From Candidatus Mailhella excrementigallinarum (GTDB lineage Bacteria; Desulfobacterota; Desulfovibrionia; Desulfovibrionales; Desulfovibrionaceae), in the NCBI GenBank assembly GCA_944324075.1, contig CALUUZ010000006.1, positions 83,071-147,070 of the forward strand: a stretch of 64,000 nt of DNA, in the 5' to 3' direction. A program made the position numbers and the translations under genes. Of this stretch, positions 17,816 to 27,084 are shown one piece after another. The first letter of the stretch is position 1, and every line of letters starts with the position of its first letter. Under the pieces are notes generated by a model. That model saw only the letters and a program-made list of their open reading frames with translations. It searched no databases and had not been told where the DNA came from.

Positions 17816-18342
17816 GACGCATGCTCCGGACTCTGGCGGGGAGAAAAACGGGACAGCATGCCGCGCAGTTCCCGCAGTTCGCGGACGGCATCTTCAAGCA
17901 GCCGCTGACTTTCGCTCGCCTGAAGCGCCGGCCTTCCCGCGGGGGGCACGGACAGCCGGGACGCCAGACAGGGAGAAAGGGCAGACAGCCCGCAGGACGG
18001 AGCGGGAACGGAAAGGCGGGCAGGGACGGCGGAAGACGGGGAGGCAGCCGGACTGGAGGGAGCGGCCGCCGGGCAGGGACGCGGAGCGGGCAGGGACATT
18101 TCTCCGGAAAGCACCCGGCGCGCACCGTCAATGGTCATGCCCTTCTCGTGCAGCAGAGAACGTATGCGCCGCAGCACACGCATATCCTCCTCACGGTACA
18201 GGCGCTGTCCCTTTGGGGTGCGCAGCGGGGCAAGCTGGGGAAATTCCCCTTCCCAGAAACGCAGCACACAGGTTTTCAGCTTCAGGGCTGCGGCGGCTTC
18301 TCCTATGCGGTAAAGACGCCTGTTTCCCTTGTCCTTTGCCAT
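17812..18342 (-). CDS. MerR family transcriptional regulator
   Basis: 176 residues from the ATG at 18342, which follows GGGGAG. The N-terminal winged helix is typical: LYRIGEAAAALKLKTCVLRFWEGEFPQLAPLRTPKGQRLYREEDMRVL in shortened form shows the helix-turn-helix and wing. After about residue 75 the sequence turns into an alanine/serine/proline-rich linker and a short C-terminal coiled-coil-like helix (ESQRLLEDAVRELRELRGML). There are no MerR metal-binding cysteines. A MerR-like gene after pheST is a common arrangement, and its target is unknown. Confidence 0.88.
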   Translation of the reverse strand: MAKDKGNRRLYRIGEAAAALKLKTCVLRFWEGEFPQLAPLRTPKGQRLYREEDMRVLRRIRSLLHEKGMTIDGARRVLSGEMSLPAPRPCPAAAPSSPAASPSSAVPARLSVPAPSCGLSALSPCLASRLSVPPAGRPALQASESQRLLEDAVRELRELRGMLSRFSPRQSPEHAS

Positions 18343-18445
18343 TCCGTCTCCCCGCCGCCATAAGCCGGATACTCCGGACAGGCGGCACTTTCGCAAAGCC
18401 GGAGGCCGTCCGGAATCGCCGGGGCGCTTCCGGACAGCCCCCTGT

Positions 18446-20890
18446 TCAGATTTCCACTGGCAGAGCCTGCACAAGGGCGGAAACGATCTTTTCCCGCTCC
18501 CGATCCGCTTCGGCATCCTGCAGGGTACGTTCCGCATGGCGGAAGGTCAGACGGAAAGTCAGATTGCGTTCCCCGTCCGTGCCGCCCTTCCCGCTTCCGG
18601 GCTCGTACAGATCGATAAGTTCCACGCTTTCCAGAATGGGATTCCTGCTTCCCCGTCCGGCTACGCGGATGCAGGTGAGCACGTCCTCCACCCTGATCCC
18701 CGCCTTTGCCCGCACGGTCACGTCACGGCGCACCGGCGGAAATACGGGAAGAGGGCGGAACACCCGGCGCGCGCCGGCGGCAAGCTCCTGCAGCAGATCC
18801 AGATTAAGCTCCGCCAGCCATACATCCTTGCGGGCGTGGCAGGCATCCGCCATGTCCGGGCGGAGACGGCCCATGATGCCGGCTTCCCTGCCGTCGGCCA
18901 GCACCCGCACGGCTGGCGCAAGATAAGGATGATCAGGCGTCACGTCGAACGCAGGATCGGACAGATGCAGAAAATCGCGGACAAAATGCTCCACAATGCC
19001 CTTGAGATCGGTATAGTCCACGTCCGCGTCACCATGCGGCCAAGCCGAATCCCAGCGGCTGCCGTACATCGCAAATCCCAGACGGCGGCACTCGCTCACG
19101 CCGGTTTCGCTTGCCGCATCCCTGCGGAAACTTTCCGCCACTTCAAACAGACGCAGCCCCGCCGCGCCCTGCGCAATATTGTGGCGTATGTTCTGCAGCA
19201 GACCGGGGGCCAGTTCCGTGCGCAGCACATCCTGCTCGGCGGTCAGGGGGTTCATGATGGTCACCCTGCCCTCCTGCGGCAGATGCAGGTGGTCGAGATC
19301 CCGGTTTCCCACAAAGCTGTAGTTCACGGCTTCATTCAGGCCCATCCCCGCGGCCCAGCGCTTGACGCGCATCATGAAGTCATGTCTGCCCTCGGGCCTG
19401 CCGAAATGCTCCAGGCAGGGGCGCACCGCGGGCAGGGTAGCGGGCATGGAATCCACCCCCCTGAAACGGGCCGCTTCCTCTATGAGATCCGCCTCGCGGG
19501 AAAGGTCATAACGCCAGCCCGGCGCCGAAACCTTCCATTCGCTCTCGCCCGTCTGCTCCACGCCGCAGCCCAGAGCCTTCAGCGTATTGACGCAGAAGGC
19601 GTCATCCAGTTCCACGCCGAGCAGGGCCTCGGCCCTGGCGCGGCGGAAACGGATGACCGGAGCGACATAGGGCCGGGGCTCGCTGCGGCACACGCCCTTC
19701 AGCACCTTTCCGCCGGAAAGCTCCGCCATGAGGGCGGCCGCGCGATCCAGCGCAAAGGCCATGCCGGTCTGATCCACCCCGCGCTCGTAACGATAGGACG
19801 ATTCGCTGGACAGCCCCAGACGGCGGGAAGTACGGCGAACAATCTGCGGCTTGAACAGGGCGCACTCAACGAACACGCTCCGTGTTTCATCGGAAATTTC
19901 CGTCGCCAGCCCCCCCATGACCCCGGCCAGGGCCACGGGACGCTCGGCGTCGCAGATCAGCCCGTCGCCGGCCGCCAGAACGCGTTCCTGACCATCCAGG
20001 GTGACGAGTTTTTCCCCCTGTTCCGCGCGGCGCACGATGATGCGGCCGCCGGCCAGCCTGTCGCGATCAAAGGCGTGCAGAGGCTGACCCAGCTCCATGA
20101 GGATATAGTTGGTCACATCCACAAGGTTGGAGATGGGGCGCACACCCACGCCGTGCAGTCTCCAGCGCATCCACGCGGGGGAAGGCATGACCCTCGCGCC
20201 TTCCAGCACACGGCCCGTATAGGCCGGACAATGGTCGGAATCCCTGATTTCAATGGGCAGCGAAGAGGAAATATCCTCCCCTTCCTCTTTCAGCCTCACC
20301 TCGGGCAGGGTGAGGGGCAGGCCGAACGCGGCGGACACCTCGCGGGCGAAGCCCAGTACGGAAAGGCAGTCCGCCCGGTTGGGAGTGATGCTGATGTCCA
20401 GCACCTCCTGATCGAAGTCGAGTTCGTCCACCAGACGGCCGCCGGGTGTCAGCTTCCTCCCTGCCCGGCTGGTCCCGGGCAGGACAAGGATGCCGCTGTG
20501 ATCGTCGGTGAGGCCGAGTTCACGTTCGGAACAGATCATGCCGAAGGAGGGCACGCCGCGCAGTTTGGCCTTTTTGATCTCCAGACCGCCGGGCAGCTTC
20601 GCGCCCACGGGAGCCACAGGCACAAGCTGCCCCGCCGCAACATTGGGCGCGCCGCACACAATGCTCAGAGGCGCCTCTCCTCCCGCGTCCACCGTGCAGA
20701 CGTGCAGATGGTCGGAATCGGGATGCATGTCGCAGGTGAGCACACGGCCCACCACCACATCCCTGATGCCGTCGCAGGGACGCCGGATTTCCTCCAGCTC
20801 CAGTCCCAGCATGGTCAGGCGTTCACCGAGTTCTTCCGCCGTGCCCTCATAGGGCACGAATTCCCTTAGCCAGTTCAAGCTGAGCAGCAT
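18446..20890 (-). CDS. pheT: Phenylalanine--tRNA ligase beta subunit
   Basis: 814 residues, the usual bacterial length. N-terminal EMAP-like tRNA-binding domain (about 40-150, CDMHPDSDHLHVCTVDAGG), B3/B4 editing region (GVRPISNLVDVTNYILMELGQPLHAFD), B5 domain, and the C-terminal ferredoxin-fold anticodon-binding domain (PVFPPVRRDVTVRAKAGI...). Forms the alpha2-beta2 enzyme with PheS. It starts 11 bases after the pheS stop, with GGAG as its ribosome-binding site. Confidence 0.97.
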   Translation of the reverse strand: MLLSLNWLREFVPYEGTAEELGERLTMLGLELEEIRRPCDGIRDVVVGRVLTCDMHPDSDHLHVCTVDAGGEAPLSIVCGAPNVAAGQLVPVAPVGAKLPGGLEIKKAKLRGVPSFGMICSERELGLTDDHSGILVLPGTSRAGRKLTPGGRLVDELDFDQEVLDISITPNRADCLSVLGFAREVSAAFGLPLTLPEVRLKEEGEDISSSLPIEIRDSDHCPAYTGRVLEGARVMPSPAWMRWRLHGVGVRPISNLVDVTNYILMELGQPLHAFDRDRLAGGRIIVRRAEQGEKLVTLDGQERVLAAGDGLICDAERPVALAGVMGGLATEISDETRSVFVECALFKPQIVRRTSRRLGLSSESSYRYERGVDQTGMAFALDRAAALMAELSGGKVLKGVCRSEPRPYVAPVIRFRRARAEALLGVELDDAFCVNTLKALGCGVEQTGESEWKVSAPGWRYDLSREADLIEEAARFRGVDSMPATLPAVRPCLEHFGRPEGRHDFMMRVKRWAAGMGLNEAVNYSFVGNRDLDHLHLPQEGRVTIMNPLTAEQDVLRTELAPGLLQNIRHNIAQGAAGLRLFEVAESFRRDAASETGVSECRRLGFAMYGSRWDSAWPHGDADVDYTDLKGIVEHFVRDFLHLSDPAFDVTPDHPYLAPAVRVLADGREAGIMGRLRPDMADACHARKDVWLAELNLDLLQELAAGARRVFRPLPVFPPVRRDVTVRAKAGIRVEDVLTCIRVAGRGSRNPILESVELIDLYEPGSGKGGTDGERNLTFRLTFRHAERTLQDAEADREREKIVSALVQALPVEI

Positions 20891-20901
20891 GTCAAGAACT
20901 C

Positions 20902-21942
20902 CTATATGGCGAACTGTCCGAGGAAGCGGACATCATTCTCAAAATTCATGCGCAGATCGCTGATCCCGTATTTGAGCATGGCGATGCGTTCCACGCCCAG
21001 GCCGAAGGCAAAACCCGAAACCTCATCCGGGTTGTAGCCCACGGCCTCAAATACGGCGGGGTCCACCATGCCGCTGCCCAGAATCTCCAGCCAGCCCGAT
21101 CCCTTGCATACCCGGCAGGTCTGACCGCCGGCATGCCCCTCTCCGCCGCACTGGGTGCAGGACATGTCCACTTCCACGCTGGGTTCGGTAAAGGGGAAAA
21201 AGCTGGGCCGGAAGCGCACGCGCGTCTTTTCTCCGAACACGGCGCGCAGAAAGGCGGTGAGCGTGCCGCGCAGATCGGTCATGGTCACCTTTCTGTCCAC
21301 CAGCAGCCCTTCAATCTGATGGAACATGGGAGTATGTGTCACATCGGAATCGCGGCGGTACACCTTGCCCGGCGCGATGACTGCCAGCGGGGGCCTGCGC
21401 GAAAGCATGGTGCGCACCTGCATGGTGGAAGTATGCGTGCGCAGCACCACCTTGTCCTCGATATACAAGGTATCCTGCATGTCGCGGGCGGGATGCTCGG
21501 GAGGCATGTTCAGAGCCTCGAAGCAGTGAAAGTCCGTATCCACTTCCGGCCCGGTCACGATTTCATAGCCCATGCTCCGGAAAACGGAACAGACTTCCTC
21601 CATGGCCAGGGTAATGGGATGAAGCGAACCGCGCCACGGCATGCGGCCGGGCAGACCGGCGTCAAACCGGGCAAGAAACGCGGCCTCGCGCTCTGCTTCC
21701 TGCCGGGCAAGACGCTGTTCCAGCAGTTCGCTCAGGGCCTGCTTGACCTTGTTGGCCGTCTGCCCGAAGGCGGGGCGCTCGGCGGGCGGAAGCTCCGGAA
21801 GGCGGGACATGAGTTCCGCCACCTTCCCCTTGCGGCCCAGAAAGTCCACGCGGCAGCTTTCCAGCTCCTGCGACGAGGTGACCTTGTCCAGCCGCTCCTC
21901 AAGAGCGGGAACCAGACTTTGCAGTTGTTCAAGAAGATCCAT
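20902..21942 (-). CDS. pheS: Phenylalanine--tRNA ligase alpha subunit
   Basis: 346 residues from the ATG at 21942 ([21 protein letters not shown]), chosen because family members start with this coiled-coil region; the upstream extension is unlike the family. Class II synthetase motifs are visible: [10 protein letters not shown], motif 2 ([27 protein letters not shown]) and motif 3 ([18 protein letters not shown]). Unusually, a [23 protein letters not shown] zinc-knuckle-like CxxC pair lies before motif 3, as in many other bacterial PheS. The gene heads the five-gene minus-strand operon; here it is separate from the rplT cluster. Confidence 0.97.
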   Translation of the reverse strand: MDLLEQLQSLVPALEERLDKVTSSQELESCRVDFLGRKGKVAELMSRLPELPPAERPAFGQTANKVKQALSELLEQRLARQEAEREAAFLARFDAGLPGRMPWRGSLHPITLAMEEVCSVFRSMGYEIVTGPEVDTDFHCFEALNMPPEHPARDMQDTLYIEDKVVLRTHTSTMQVRTMLSRRPPLAVIAPGKVYRRDSDVTHTPMFHQIEGLLVDRKVTMTDLRGTLTAFLRAVFGEKTRVRFRPSFFPFTEPSVEVDMSCTQCGGEGHAGGQTCRVCKGSGWLEILGSGMVDPAVFEAVGYNPDEVSGFAFGLGVERIAMLKYGISDLRMNFENDVRFLGQFAI

Positions 21943-22332
21943 GACAAGCCCTGAATGATGTTTTCCCCCGCCGCCTTCGCGCGCATGACAGGCGGCGCGG
22001 GGCAAGAGGCGCTGCCTCTCGATGTTGAAAATTCAAGAGAGGATACAGCATTCGCCCCGGGCCGTCCAGTTCCGGAACAGGCTGCCCGTTGCCGGCATCA
22101 TGTGGAATGAGCTTTTCCCGAAGGCTCGGCAAATGCCTTTGTCTTACGGAAAAAATACTGTATCATGACAAAAAAGACAGCCCTTGCCGCATGCAGACGC
22201 TCAGGATCGAATCTCTGTTCCGCCGTTCGGGGAGAACCGGCCTGTTTTCCGTCTTCCGGAACCGGCCCGGCGTGATGCGCGGCAGGCTCAGTTCCCCACG
22301 GCGTTCGAGAACAGCTTCAGCAGGACACCGCC
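21943..22332. other. Divergent intergenic region, pheS / diguanylate cyclase
   Basis: 390 bases carrying promoters for both directions. No gene, repeat element or convincing riboswitch-like fold was recognised. The plus side has an A/T-rich patch (GGAAAAAATACTGTATCATG, about 22145-22165) that may hold the diguanylate cyclase promoter. Confidence 0.4.
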
Positions 22333-23766
22333 ATGAAGATAGCCAGAATCATGAATATCTCCAATATGTTTATGTTTTGCTTCATTGCCGTCTTCTGCCT
22401 TATCATGCATCAGTTGTACGCTGCTGTTCATGACTATATGGAAATGGAAAACAAAAAATACACCTCACTGGAACTGGCTGCTGAGCTGCGGAATTCCTCA
22501 AGACTTCTGACGGAAAATTTCAGACTCTATATTATGACGGAAGACCCTGAATATGAAAGAAAGTACTGGAAAATAGTCGAAGAGCGTTCCGGGATAACAC
22601 CTCGTTCACATGATAAAAAGGTAGCTCCGGGAGAAACCGTAAAATTGAACGATCTTCTACAGGAAAATATTTTCTTTCATGATCATATCCCTACAATAAA
22701 AAAAGCAAATATGCTGTCTGACGATCTTATCCACTTTGAAGCAAGCACCATGAATATGGTAACAGGAAGCATACATGCAGAGCCAGATATAATCAAAGCC
22801 AAAGAATTGGCATACAGTGCATACTATATATCAAAAACACATGAAATAATGAATCTTCTTGATATTTTTTATGATGATATAAATGATACATCAAAAATTA
22901 TTACAGAAAAATTCAAAACAAAAATATCAAACTACCTTGTAATGTCTGTTATCATATTTATCATGTTTGCCGTCATAACTCTACTTTTACGCATATACAC
23001 ATATATCTACATTTACTCTCCAATAAACAGAATAACACAGTTTGCAAACACTATTGTCAACGGTAACACCACACAAAGAATAAAAACAAATGTAAACAAT
23101 GAAATAGGAAAACTCTGTTTTACATTAAATTTAATGCTGGACAAGCTTCAAGATGAAATACTGACGAGCGGCACAGATCCTCTGACCCATCTCTGCAACA
23201 GAAGATTCTTTGAAAAGAAACTGGATGAATTAAAAATGCTGACCCAGTACAGGTCACAGGCGCTTTCCATCCTTATACTGGACATCGATTTTTTCAAACG
23301 CGTGAACGATCGCTTCGGTCATCTCTGCGGCGATGACGTTCTGCGGTGTTTTGCCGAAAATATGCGGAAATGCTGTCGAAAGGAAGATATCGTCGCGCGT
23401 CTTGGCGGAGAGGAATTTGCCATACTCCTTCCCATGCCGGCTTCCGAGGCCGCCATACTTGCGGAACGCATCCGTGACACCATGGAAAAGGCAGGCATCC
23501 TTCCCGACGGGACCTCCGTGACATGCAGCATCGGCATCACGCAATATGCACCCGGGGAAAAGACGGAAGAATTTCTCGAACGCGCGGATCAGGCTCTCTA
23601 CCGGGCAAAGGAGGAAGGGAGAAACAGGGTGCGTATTCTGGAAAAAGCATCCTTCTCCGCCCACGGCTCCGGGGTGAACGACGGAGAAGACGGCATGTCA
23701 GACATTCCGGACGCGGGAGGCGCCGCGGAAGGAACGTCCGCTCCCCGCCGGGGAGCTTCATCATGA
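22333..23766 (+). CDS. Membrane diguanylate cyclase (GGDEF) with AT-rich sensor half
   Basis: 477 residues. Makes cyclic di-GMP from GTP. TM1 is at about 10-30, an extracytoplasmic four-helix-like sensor domain spans about 35-195, TM2 about 197-218, and a HAMP-like linker follows to about 275. The GGDEF domain has DPLTHLCNRRFF, DIDFFKRVNDRFGH and the active-site GGEEF at 358-362. The inhibitory I-site RKED (349-352) sits five residues before it, so product inhibition is expected. The first two thirds (about 22450-23180) is strongly AT-rich with many AAA, ATA and TTT codons, while the catalytic part matches the GC-rich genome. This suggests a sensor acquired or evolving separately. The enzyme may affect motility, given the flagellar and chemotaxis genes in the window. 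Confidence 0.93.
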   Translation: MKIARIMNISNMFMFCFIAVFCLIMHQLYAAVHDYMEMENKKYTSLELAAELRNSSRLLTENFRLYIMTEDPEYERKYWKIVEERSGITPRSHDKKVAPGETVKLNDLLQENIFFHDHIPTIKKANMLSDDLIHFEASTMNMVTGSIHAEPDIIKAKELAYSAYYISKTHEIMNLLDIFYDDINDTSKIITEKFKTKISNYLVMSVIIFIMFAVITLLLRIYTYIYIYSPINRITQFANTIVNGNTTQRIKTNVNNEIGKLCFTLNLMLDKLQDEILTSGTDPLTHLCNRRFFEKKLDELKMLTQYRSQALSILILDIDFFKRVNDRFGHLCGDDVLRCFAENMRKCCRKEDIVARLGGEEFAILLPMPASEAAILAERIRDTMEKAGILPDGTSVTCSIGITQYAPGEKTEEFLERADQALYRAKEEGRNRVRILEKASFSAHGSGVNDGEDGMSDIPDAGGAAEGTSAPRRGASS

Positions 23767-23806
23767 ACGGCGGAATCGGTATATCGCGCAGGCAGGGGCG
23801 GACGGC

Positions 23807-24060
23807 ATGAACGAAGTCCGGGCCATGTTTTCGGCATATGCCGCATGGCCCGGCGTCGAGCTTTCCTTTCAGCATTATGACAGGGAGCTTTCCTTCCTGC
23901 CCGGCCGCTGCGCCCCTCCTTCCGGCCGCTTTCTGCTCGCCCGGGCGGATGTTCGCCCGCCGGCCGCGCCTGTCTGCGCGGGCTTTCCGGAGCACGGGGC
24001 GAACCGAAACGGCTCCATGTGCGCGAGGCGTTCCGAAACAAGGCTGCTCCCGGCACGGGA
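23807..24060 (+). pseudogene. GNAT acetyltransferase remnant (frameshifted, truncated)
   Basis: Reading from 23807 gives MNEVRAMFSAYAAWPGVELS, then FQHYDRELSFLPGRCAPPSG and RFLLA, which closely fits the N-terminal half of small GNAT N-acetyltransferases (typical pattern ..ARALFREYAAxLGVDLxFQxFxxELAxLPGxYAPPxG..). The next conserved GNAT block, EPKRLHVREAFRNK (expected (E)MKRLYVRPxFRGxG), appears in a different frame at 23998-24045, so a frameshift lies between. Nothing of the C-terminal acetyl-CoA binding half follows; an E1 repeat begins at 24118. It is non-functional as read. Confidence 0.7.
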
Positions 24061-24117
24061 ACACTCAGGAAAACGGAAACGCGCCGTTTTCCCCGGCGCG
24101 TTTCCCTCCCTGGCACA

Positions 24118-24338
24118 GAGCGTTTTGCGTTTGAACATATCTGCCGGCCAGATCCTGTGTTCCGGCTTGCAGGTTTCACGCTTCCACCGGAGCAGCCGCA
24201 AGTGAACTGCGGCGACACCGGAGAAGGGGAGTTGCGCGACGCCCCTGGCCGTCAGCGCGAAGCGCGTTACGGACAGGGAGAGCGGAGAGGAATCTCGCCC
24301 TGCCCGGCCCCGTGGAGCACTTCATGAGCGAAATGCTC
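24118..24338 (+). repeat. E1 dispersed element, full-length copy
   Basis: Left end GAGCGTTTTGCGTTTGAAC, core TGTTCCGGCTTGCAGGTTTC, hairpin GCCGCAAGTGAACTGCGGC, GACACCGGAGAAGGGG, CTGGCCGTCAGCGCGAAGC, and right-end hairpin GAGCACTTCATGAGCGAAAT. It ends 10 bases from the stop codon of the convergent glcF-like gene. Confidence 0.85.
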
Positions 24339-24348
24339 CGAAGCTGCG

Positions 24349-25647
24349 CTACAGGGCTTCCGCCAATATCTGAATGACGTGCTTCACCTGCATGTCGGGA
24401 CGCGGTCCCCGGCGTACGCCGTCGCGCAGTTGCATGATGCAGCCGGGGCAGGCAGTGGCAATGCAGTCCGCGCCGCTGGCCGCGGCATCCTCGATCTTGC
24501 GGGTCTGAATCCGCTTGGACAAATCCATGTGCGTAAGGCAGTAGGTTCCTCCCAGTCCGCAGCATGCCTCGGGGTGCGCCATCTCCCGCACGGGGGAACG
24601 CGCGGCGGCGGCCAGCACGGCGCGCGGCTCCCTTGTCAGCTTCTGGGCCTTGCGCAGGTGGCAGGGATCATGCCAGGTCACAGCCAGGACCGGGCCTTCC
24701 CCCACAAGCGCGGCAATCCGCTCCACGCCCACGCGCGCGGCAAGGTATTCCGTCACGTCCATCGTCCGCGCGGCAATGCCTTCCAGCAGCGGCCCCAGCT
24801 CGGGGTCATCCCCGAACAGCTCATGGTAGCCGTGGCGCAGCATATGCCCGCCGGAAGCGCATACCACGATGATCGGCTCCTCCGGCCCGGAGGCCGCCAG
24901 CGCCCTGACATTGCGCTCCGCCGCCTTGCGCACGGCTGCCCGATCCCCGCTGATCAGCATGGGCATGCCGCAGCAGCCCTGCTCCGAGGGAACCCGCACG
25001 GCAATTTCCAGCGCGTTGAATACCTTCACCATGCTGTCGCCGATTTCCGTCATGGCGTAATTGGTCATGCACCCGGTAAAAAAGGTCACGGCCGGCCATT
25101 CCGCCTTTCCCGCGAACTTTACCCGCTTGCGGAAAGGCACGGCGGCAAGCCTGGGAATATACTGCCTTTCATCCACGGCAGGCATGGCGAAGCGCCGGTA
25201 CAGCCCGCTGTCTCCCGGTACGCCCCTGAACAGCAGGGGCTGGAACAGCGCGCCGACGCGGGCTTCCGCGCCCAGCGCGGCATTGCCCTGCGTCAGGGCG
25301 AAGCTGATGGCCTTCTTGATCGCGGGCAGCCCCAGCTCTTCGGCAAAAGCCTGCCGGGCCGCCATGATCACCCGGTCGGCGCGGGCCTCGCTGCCGCACT
25401 GGGCCGCACAGCCCGTACACAGCAGGCAGTTGTCCAGAGCCTCGCGCACATGTTCGGTGAACTCCAGCCGGCCCTCGGCCAGGGCTTCGGCAATCTGCAT
25501 CTTGCCCCGCGCGGTATAGCGCTCGGCGGGAGTTTCCCTGAACACGGGACAGACCGTGCGGCACTCTCCGCAGCGGATGCACTTGTACAATTCTTCCTTC
25601 ACAACCTTTTTCAGGTTGTCGAGGGCGGCTTTTTTCTCGTCGGTCAT
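24349..25647 (-). CDS. GlcF-like Fe-S subunit of a 2-hydroxyacid oxidase
   Basis: 432 residues. Two 4Fe-4S motifs near the N terminus: CIRCGECRTVCP (about 18-29) and CLLCTGCAAQC (about 73-83). Two CCG domains follow, GCMTNYAM...SEQGCCGMP and DPCHLRKAQ...EACCGLGGTYC. This is the electron-transfer partner of GlcD-type flavoproteins; together they oxidise 2-hydroxy acids (glycolate, lactate and relatives) and pass electrons onward. The start follows AAGGAG and lies 3 bases after the glcD-like stop. It is the last gene of the catabolic operon. The true substrate is not determined; glycolate is only the namesake. Confidence 0.9.
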   Translation of the reverse strand: MTDEKKAALDNLKKVVKEELYKCIRCGECRTVCPVFRETPAERYTARGKMQIAEALAEGRLEFTEHVREALDNCLLCTGCAAQCGSEARADRVIMAARQAFAEELGLPAIKKAISFALTQGNAALGAEARVGALFQPLLFRGVPGDSGLYRRFAMPAVDERQYIPRLAAVPFRKRVKFAGKAEWPAVTFFTGCMTNYAMTEIGDSMVKVFNALEIAVRVPSEQGCCGMPMLISGDRAAVRKAAERNVRALAASGPEEPIIVVCASGGHMLRHGYHELFGDDPELGPLLEGIAARTMDVTEYLAARVGVERIAALVGEGPVLAVTWHDPCHLRKAQKLTREPRAVLAAAARSPVREMAHPEACCGLGGTYCLTHMDLSKRIQTRKIEDAAASGADCIATACPGCIMQLRDGVRRGPRPDMQVKHVIQILAEAL

Positions 25648-25650
25648 GGC

Positions 25651-27027
25651 CTACTCCTTGGGCATGACTTTGCCGGGGTTCAGAATACCCTTGGGGTCGA
25701 GCAGCTTCTTGAAGCTGCGCATCATCCTCAGCGTAGGCTCGTCAATGTTCCAGTGCAGATTGTGCACCTTGACGCAGCCGATGCCGTGTTCGGCGGCGAT
25801 GCGGCCCTCCAGCGATACGGCGGCCTGCACGACCTCATCCTTCGCCTCCATGGGGAAGGGACGCCCGTCCTTTCCTGTGGTCATGCCAACATGAATATTG
25901 CCATCCCCGTAGTGGCCGAAGTTGTAAATGATGATCTTGTGCCGCTCCGCGATTTCGTCCAGCTTGCGGATCATCTGCGGGATGCGGGAAATCGGCACGG
26001 AAATGTCGTCATCCTCCCACTGGTCGGAAATTTCGCACACGGCAAAGGACAAAGCCCGCCGGGCCTTCCACAGCTCCTCGCGTTCTTCGTCACTGCGTGC
26101 CTTGCGGAAGGTGATCACCCCGCACTTTCCGCAGGCATCCTCAATATGTTTCACGTCGCCGTCCAGTGCGATATCCGGCCCGTCCACCTCAATCAGCAGC
26201 AGCGCGCCCTCTTCCGGCTTCGCGCCGAAATGAATGGCCCGTTCCACCACCTCCACGGAAATGCGGTCAAGAAACTCCAGCGTGGAAGGACGCACTCCGG
26301 TGGCGAAAATCGCCTTCACCGCCTCGGCGGCATCTTCCAGCGTGCGGAAGGTCGCGGTCATGGTGCGCACGGCCTCGGGCTTGGGCACCACCCTGATCAC
26401 CGCCTTGGTGATCACGCCCAGCGTGCCTTCGGACCCGACGAACAGTTCGGTCAGATTATACCCCACCACGTCCTTGATGCACTTGGAGCCTGTGCGCACA
26501 ACCTCGCCCGTGGGCAGCACCACTTCCAGCCCCATGACATAGTTTTTGGTCACGCCGTACTTGACGGCGCGCAGGCCGCCGGAATTTTCCGCAATATTCC
26601 CGCCGATGGTGGAAAACGCCGTGGACGCGGGATCGGGCGGGTACATCAGGCCGAGCTTGTCCACCGTTTCCTGGAGTTCCCTGGTGATGACGCCCGGCTC
26701 CACAATCACAAGGAAGTTGTCACGGTCGATTTCCAGAATCCTGTTGAAGCGATCCATGGCCAGAATCATGCCGCCGCACACGGGCACCACCCCGCCCGTA
26801 TAGCCGCTGGCCCCGCCCCGGGGCACTACGGGAACTTCATATTCGTTGGCCAGTTTCAGAATGGCCGCAACTTCCTCCGTGGTTTCGGGCGACACCACGC
26901 CCTCGGGCATGGCCCGCTTTTCCGCATTGGCGTCATAGGAGTAGATGATCAGATCCTCAGGGGCGAAGGAACAGCGATCCTTGCCGACGAGAGCCTCAAT
27001 CCTGTCCTTGAATTCCTGTTTCAACAT
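25651..27027 (-). CDS. GlcD-like FAD-linked 2-hydroxyacid dehydrogenase
   Basis: 458 residues. PCMH/VAO-type FAD-binding domain: VPRGGASGYTGGVVP, then PPDPAS, STIGGNIAENSGGLRAVKYGVT and LTELFVGSEGTLGVIT. The C-terminal FAD-oxidase domain ends HGIGCVKV and the family-typical DPKGILNPGKV. Oxidises a 2-hydroxy acid to the 2-oxo acid with electrons going to the adjacent Fe-S subunit. Placed with a 2-oxoacid:ferredoxin oxidoreductase, it most simply feeds that enzyme. The start follows GAGAGG. Lactate is one candidate substrate, but branched or aromatic 2-hydroxy acids are equally possible. Confidence 0.92.
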   Translation of the reverse strand: MLKQEFKDRIEALVGKDRCSFAPEDLIIYSYDANAEKRAMPEGVVSPETTEEVAAILKLANEYEVPVVPRGGASGYTGGVVPVCGGMILAMDRFNRILEIDRDNFLVIVEPGVITRELQETVDKLGLMYPPDPASTAFSTIGGNIAENSGGLRAVKYGVTKNYVMGLEVVLPTGEVVRTGSKCIKDVVGYNLTELFVGSEGTLGVITKAVIRVVPKPEAVRTMTATFRTLEDAAEAVKAIFATGVRPSTLEFLDRISVEVVERAIHFGAKPEEGALLLIEVDGPDIALDGDVKHIEDACGKCGVITFRKARSDEEREELWKARRALSFAVCEISDQWEDDDISVPISRIPQMIRKLDEIAERHKIIIYNFGHYGDGNIHVGMTTGKDGRPFPMEAKDEVVQAAVSLEGRIAAEHGIGCVKVHNLHWNIDEPTLRMMRSFKKLLDPKGILNPGKVMPKE

Positions 27028-27084
27028 GTGGGCAACCTCTCCATTCGCGGTTGATTGGGGTAGTATTTGAAACTTCCGGATGAC

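Noticed and set aside
18329..20869. Long open frames on the strand opposite real genes, for example 18329-20869, 24379-27054, 29812-32511 and 49632-52940.
   Set aside because: They lie antisense to well-recognised genes (pheT, the glcD/glcF-like genes, the acyl-CoA synthetase, a chemoreceptor). High GC makes long stop-free antisense frames common, and their translations show no family motifs.
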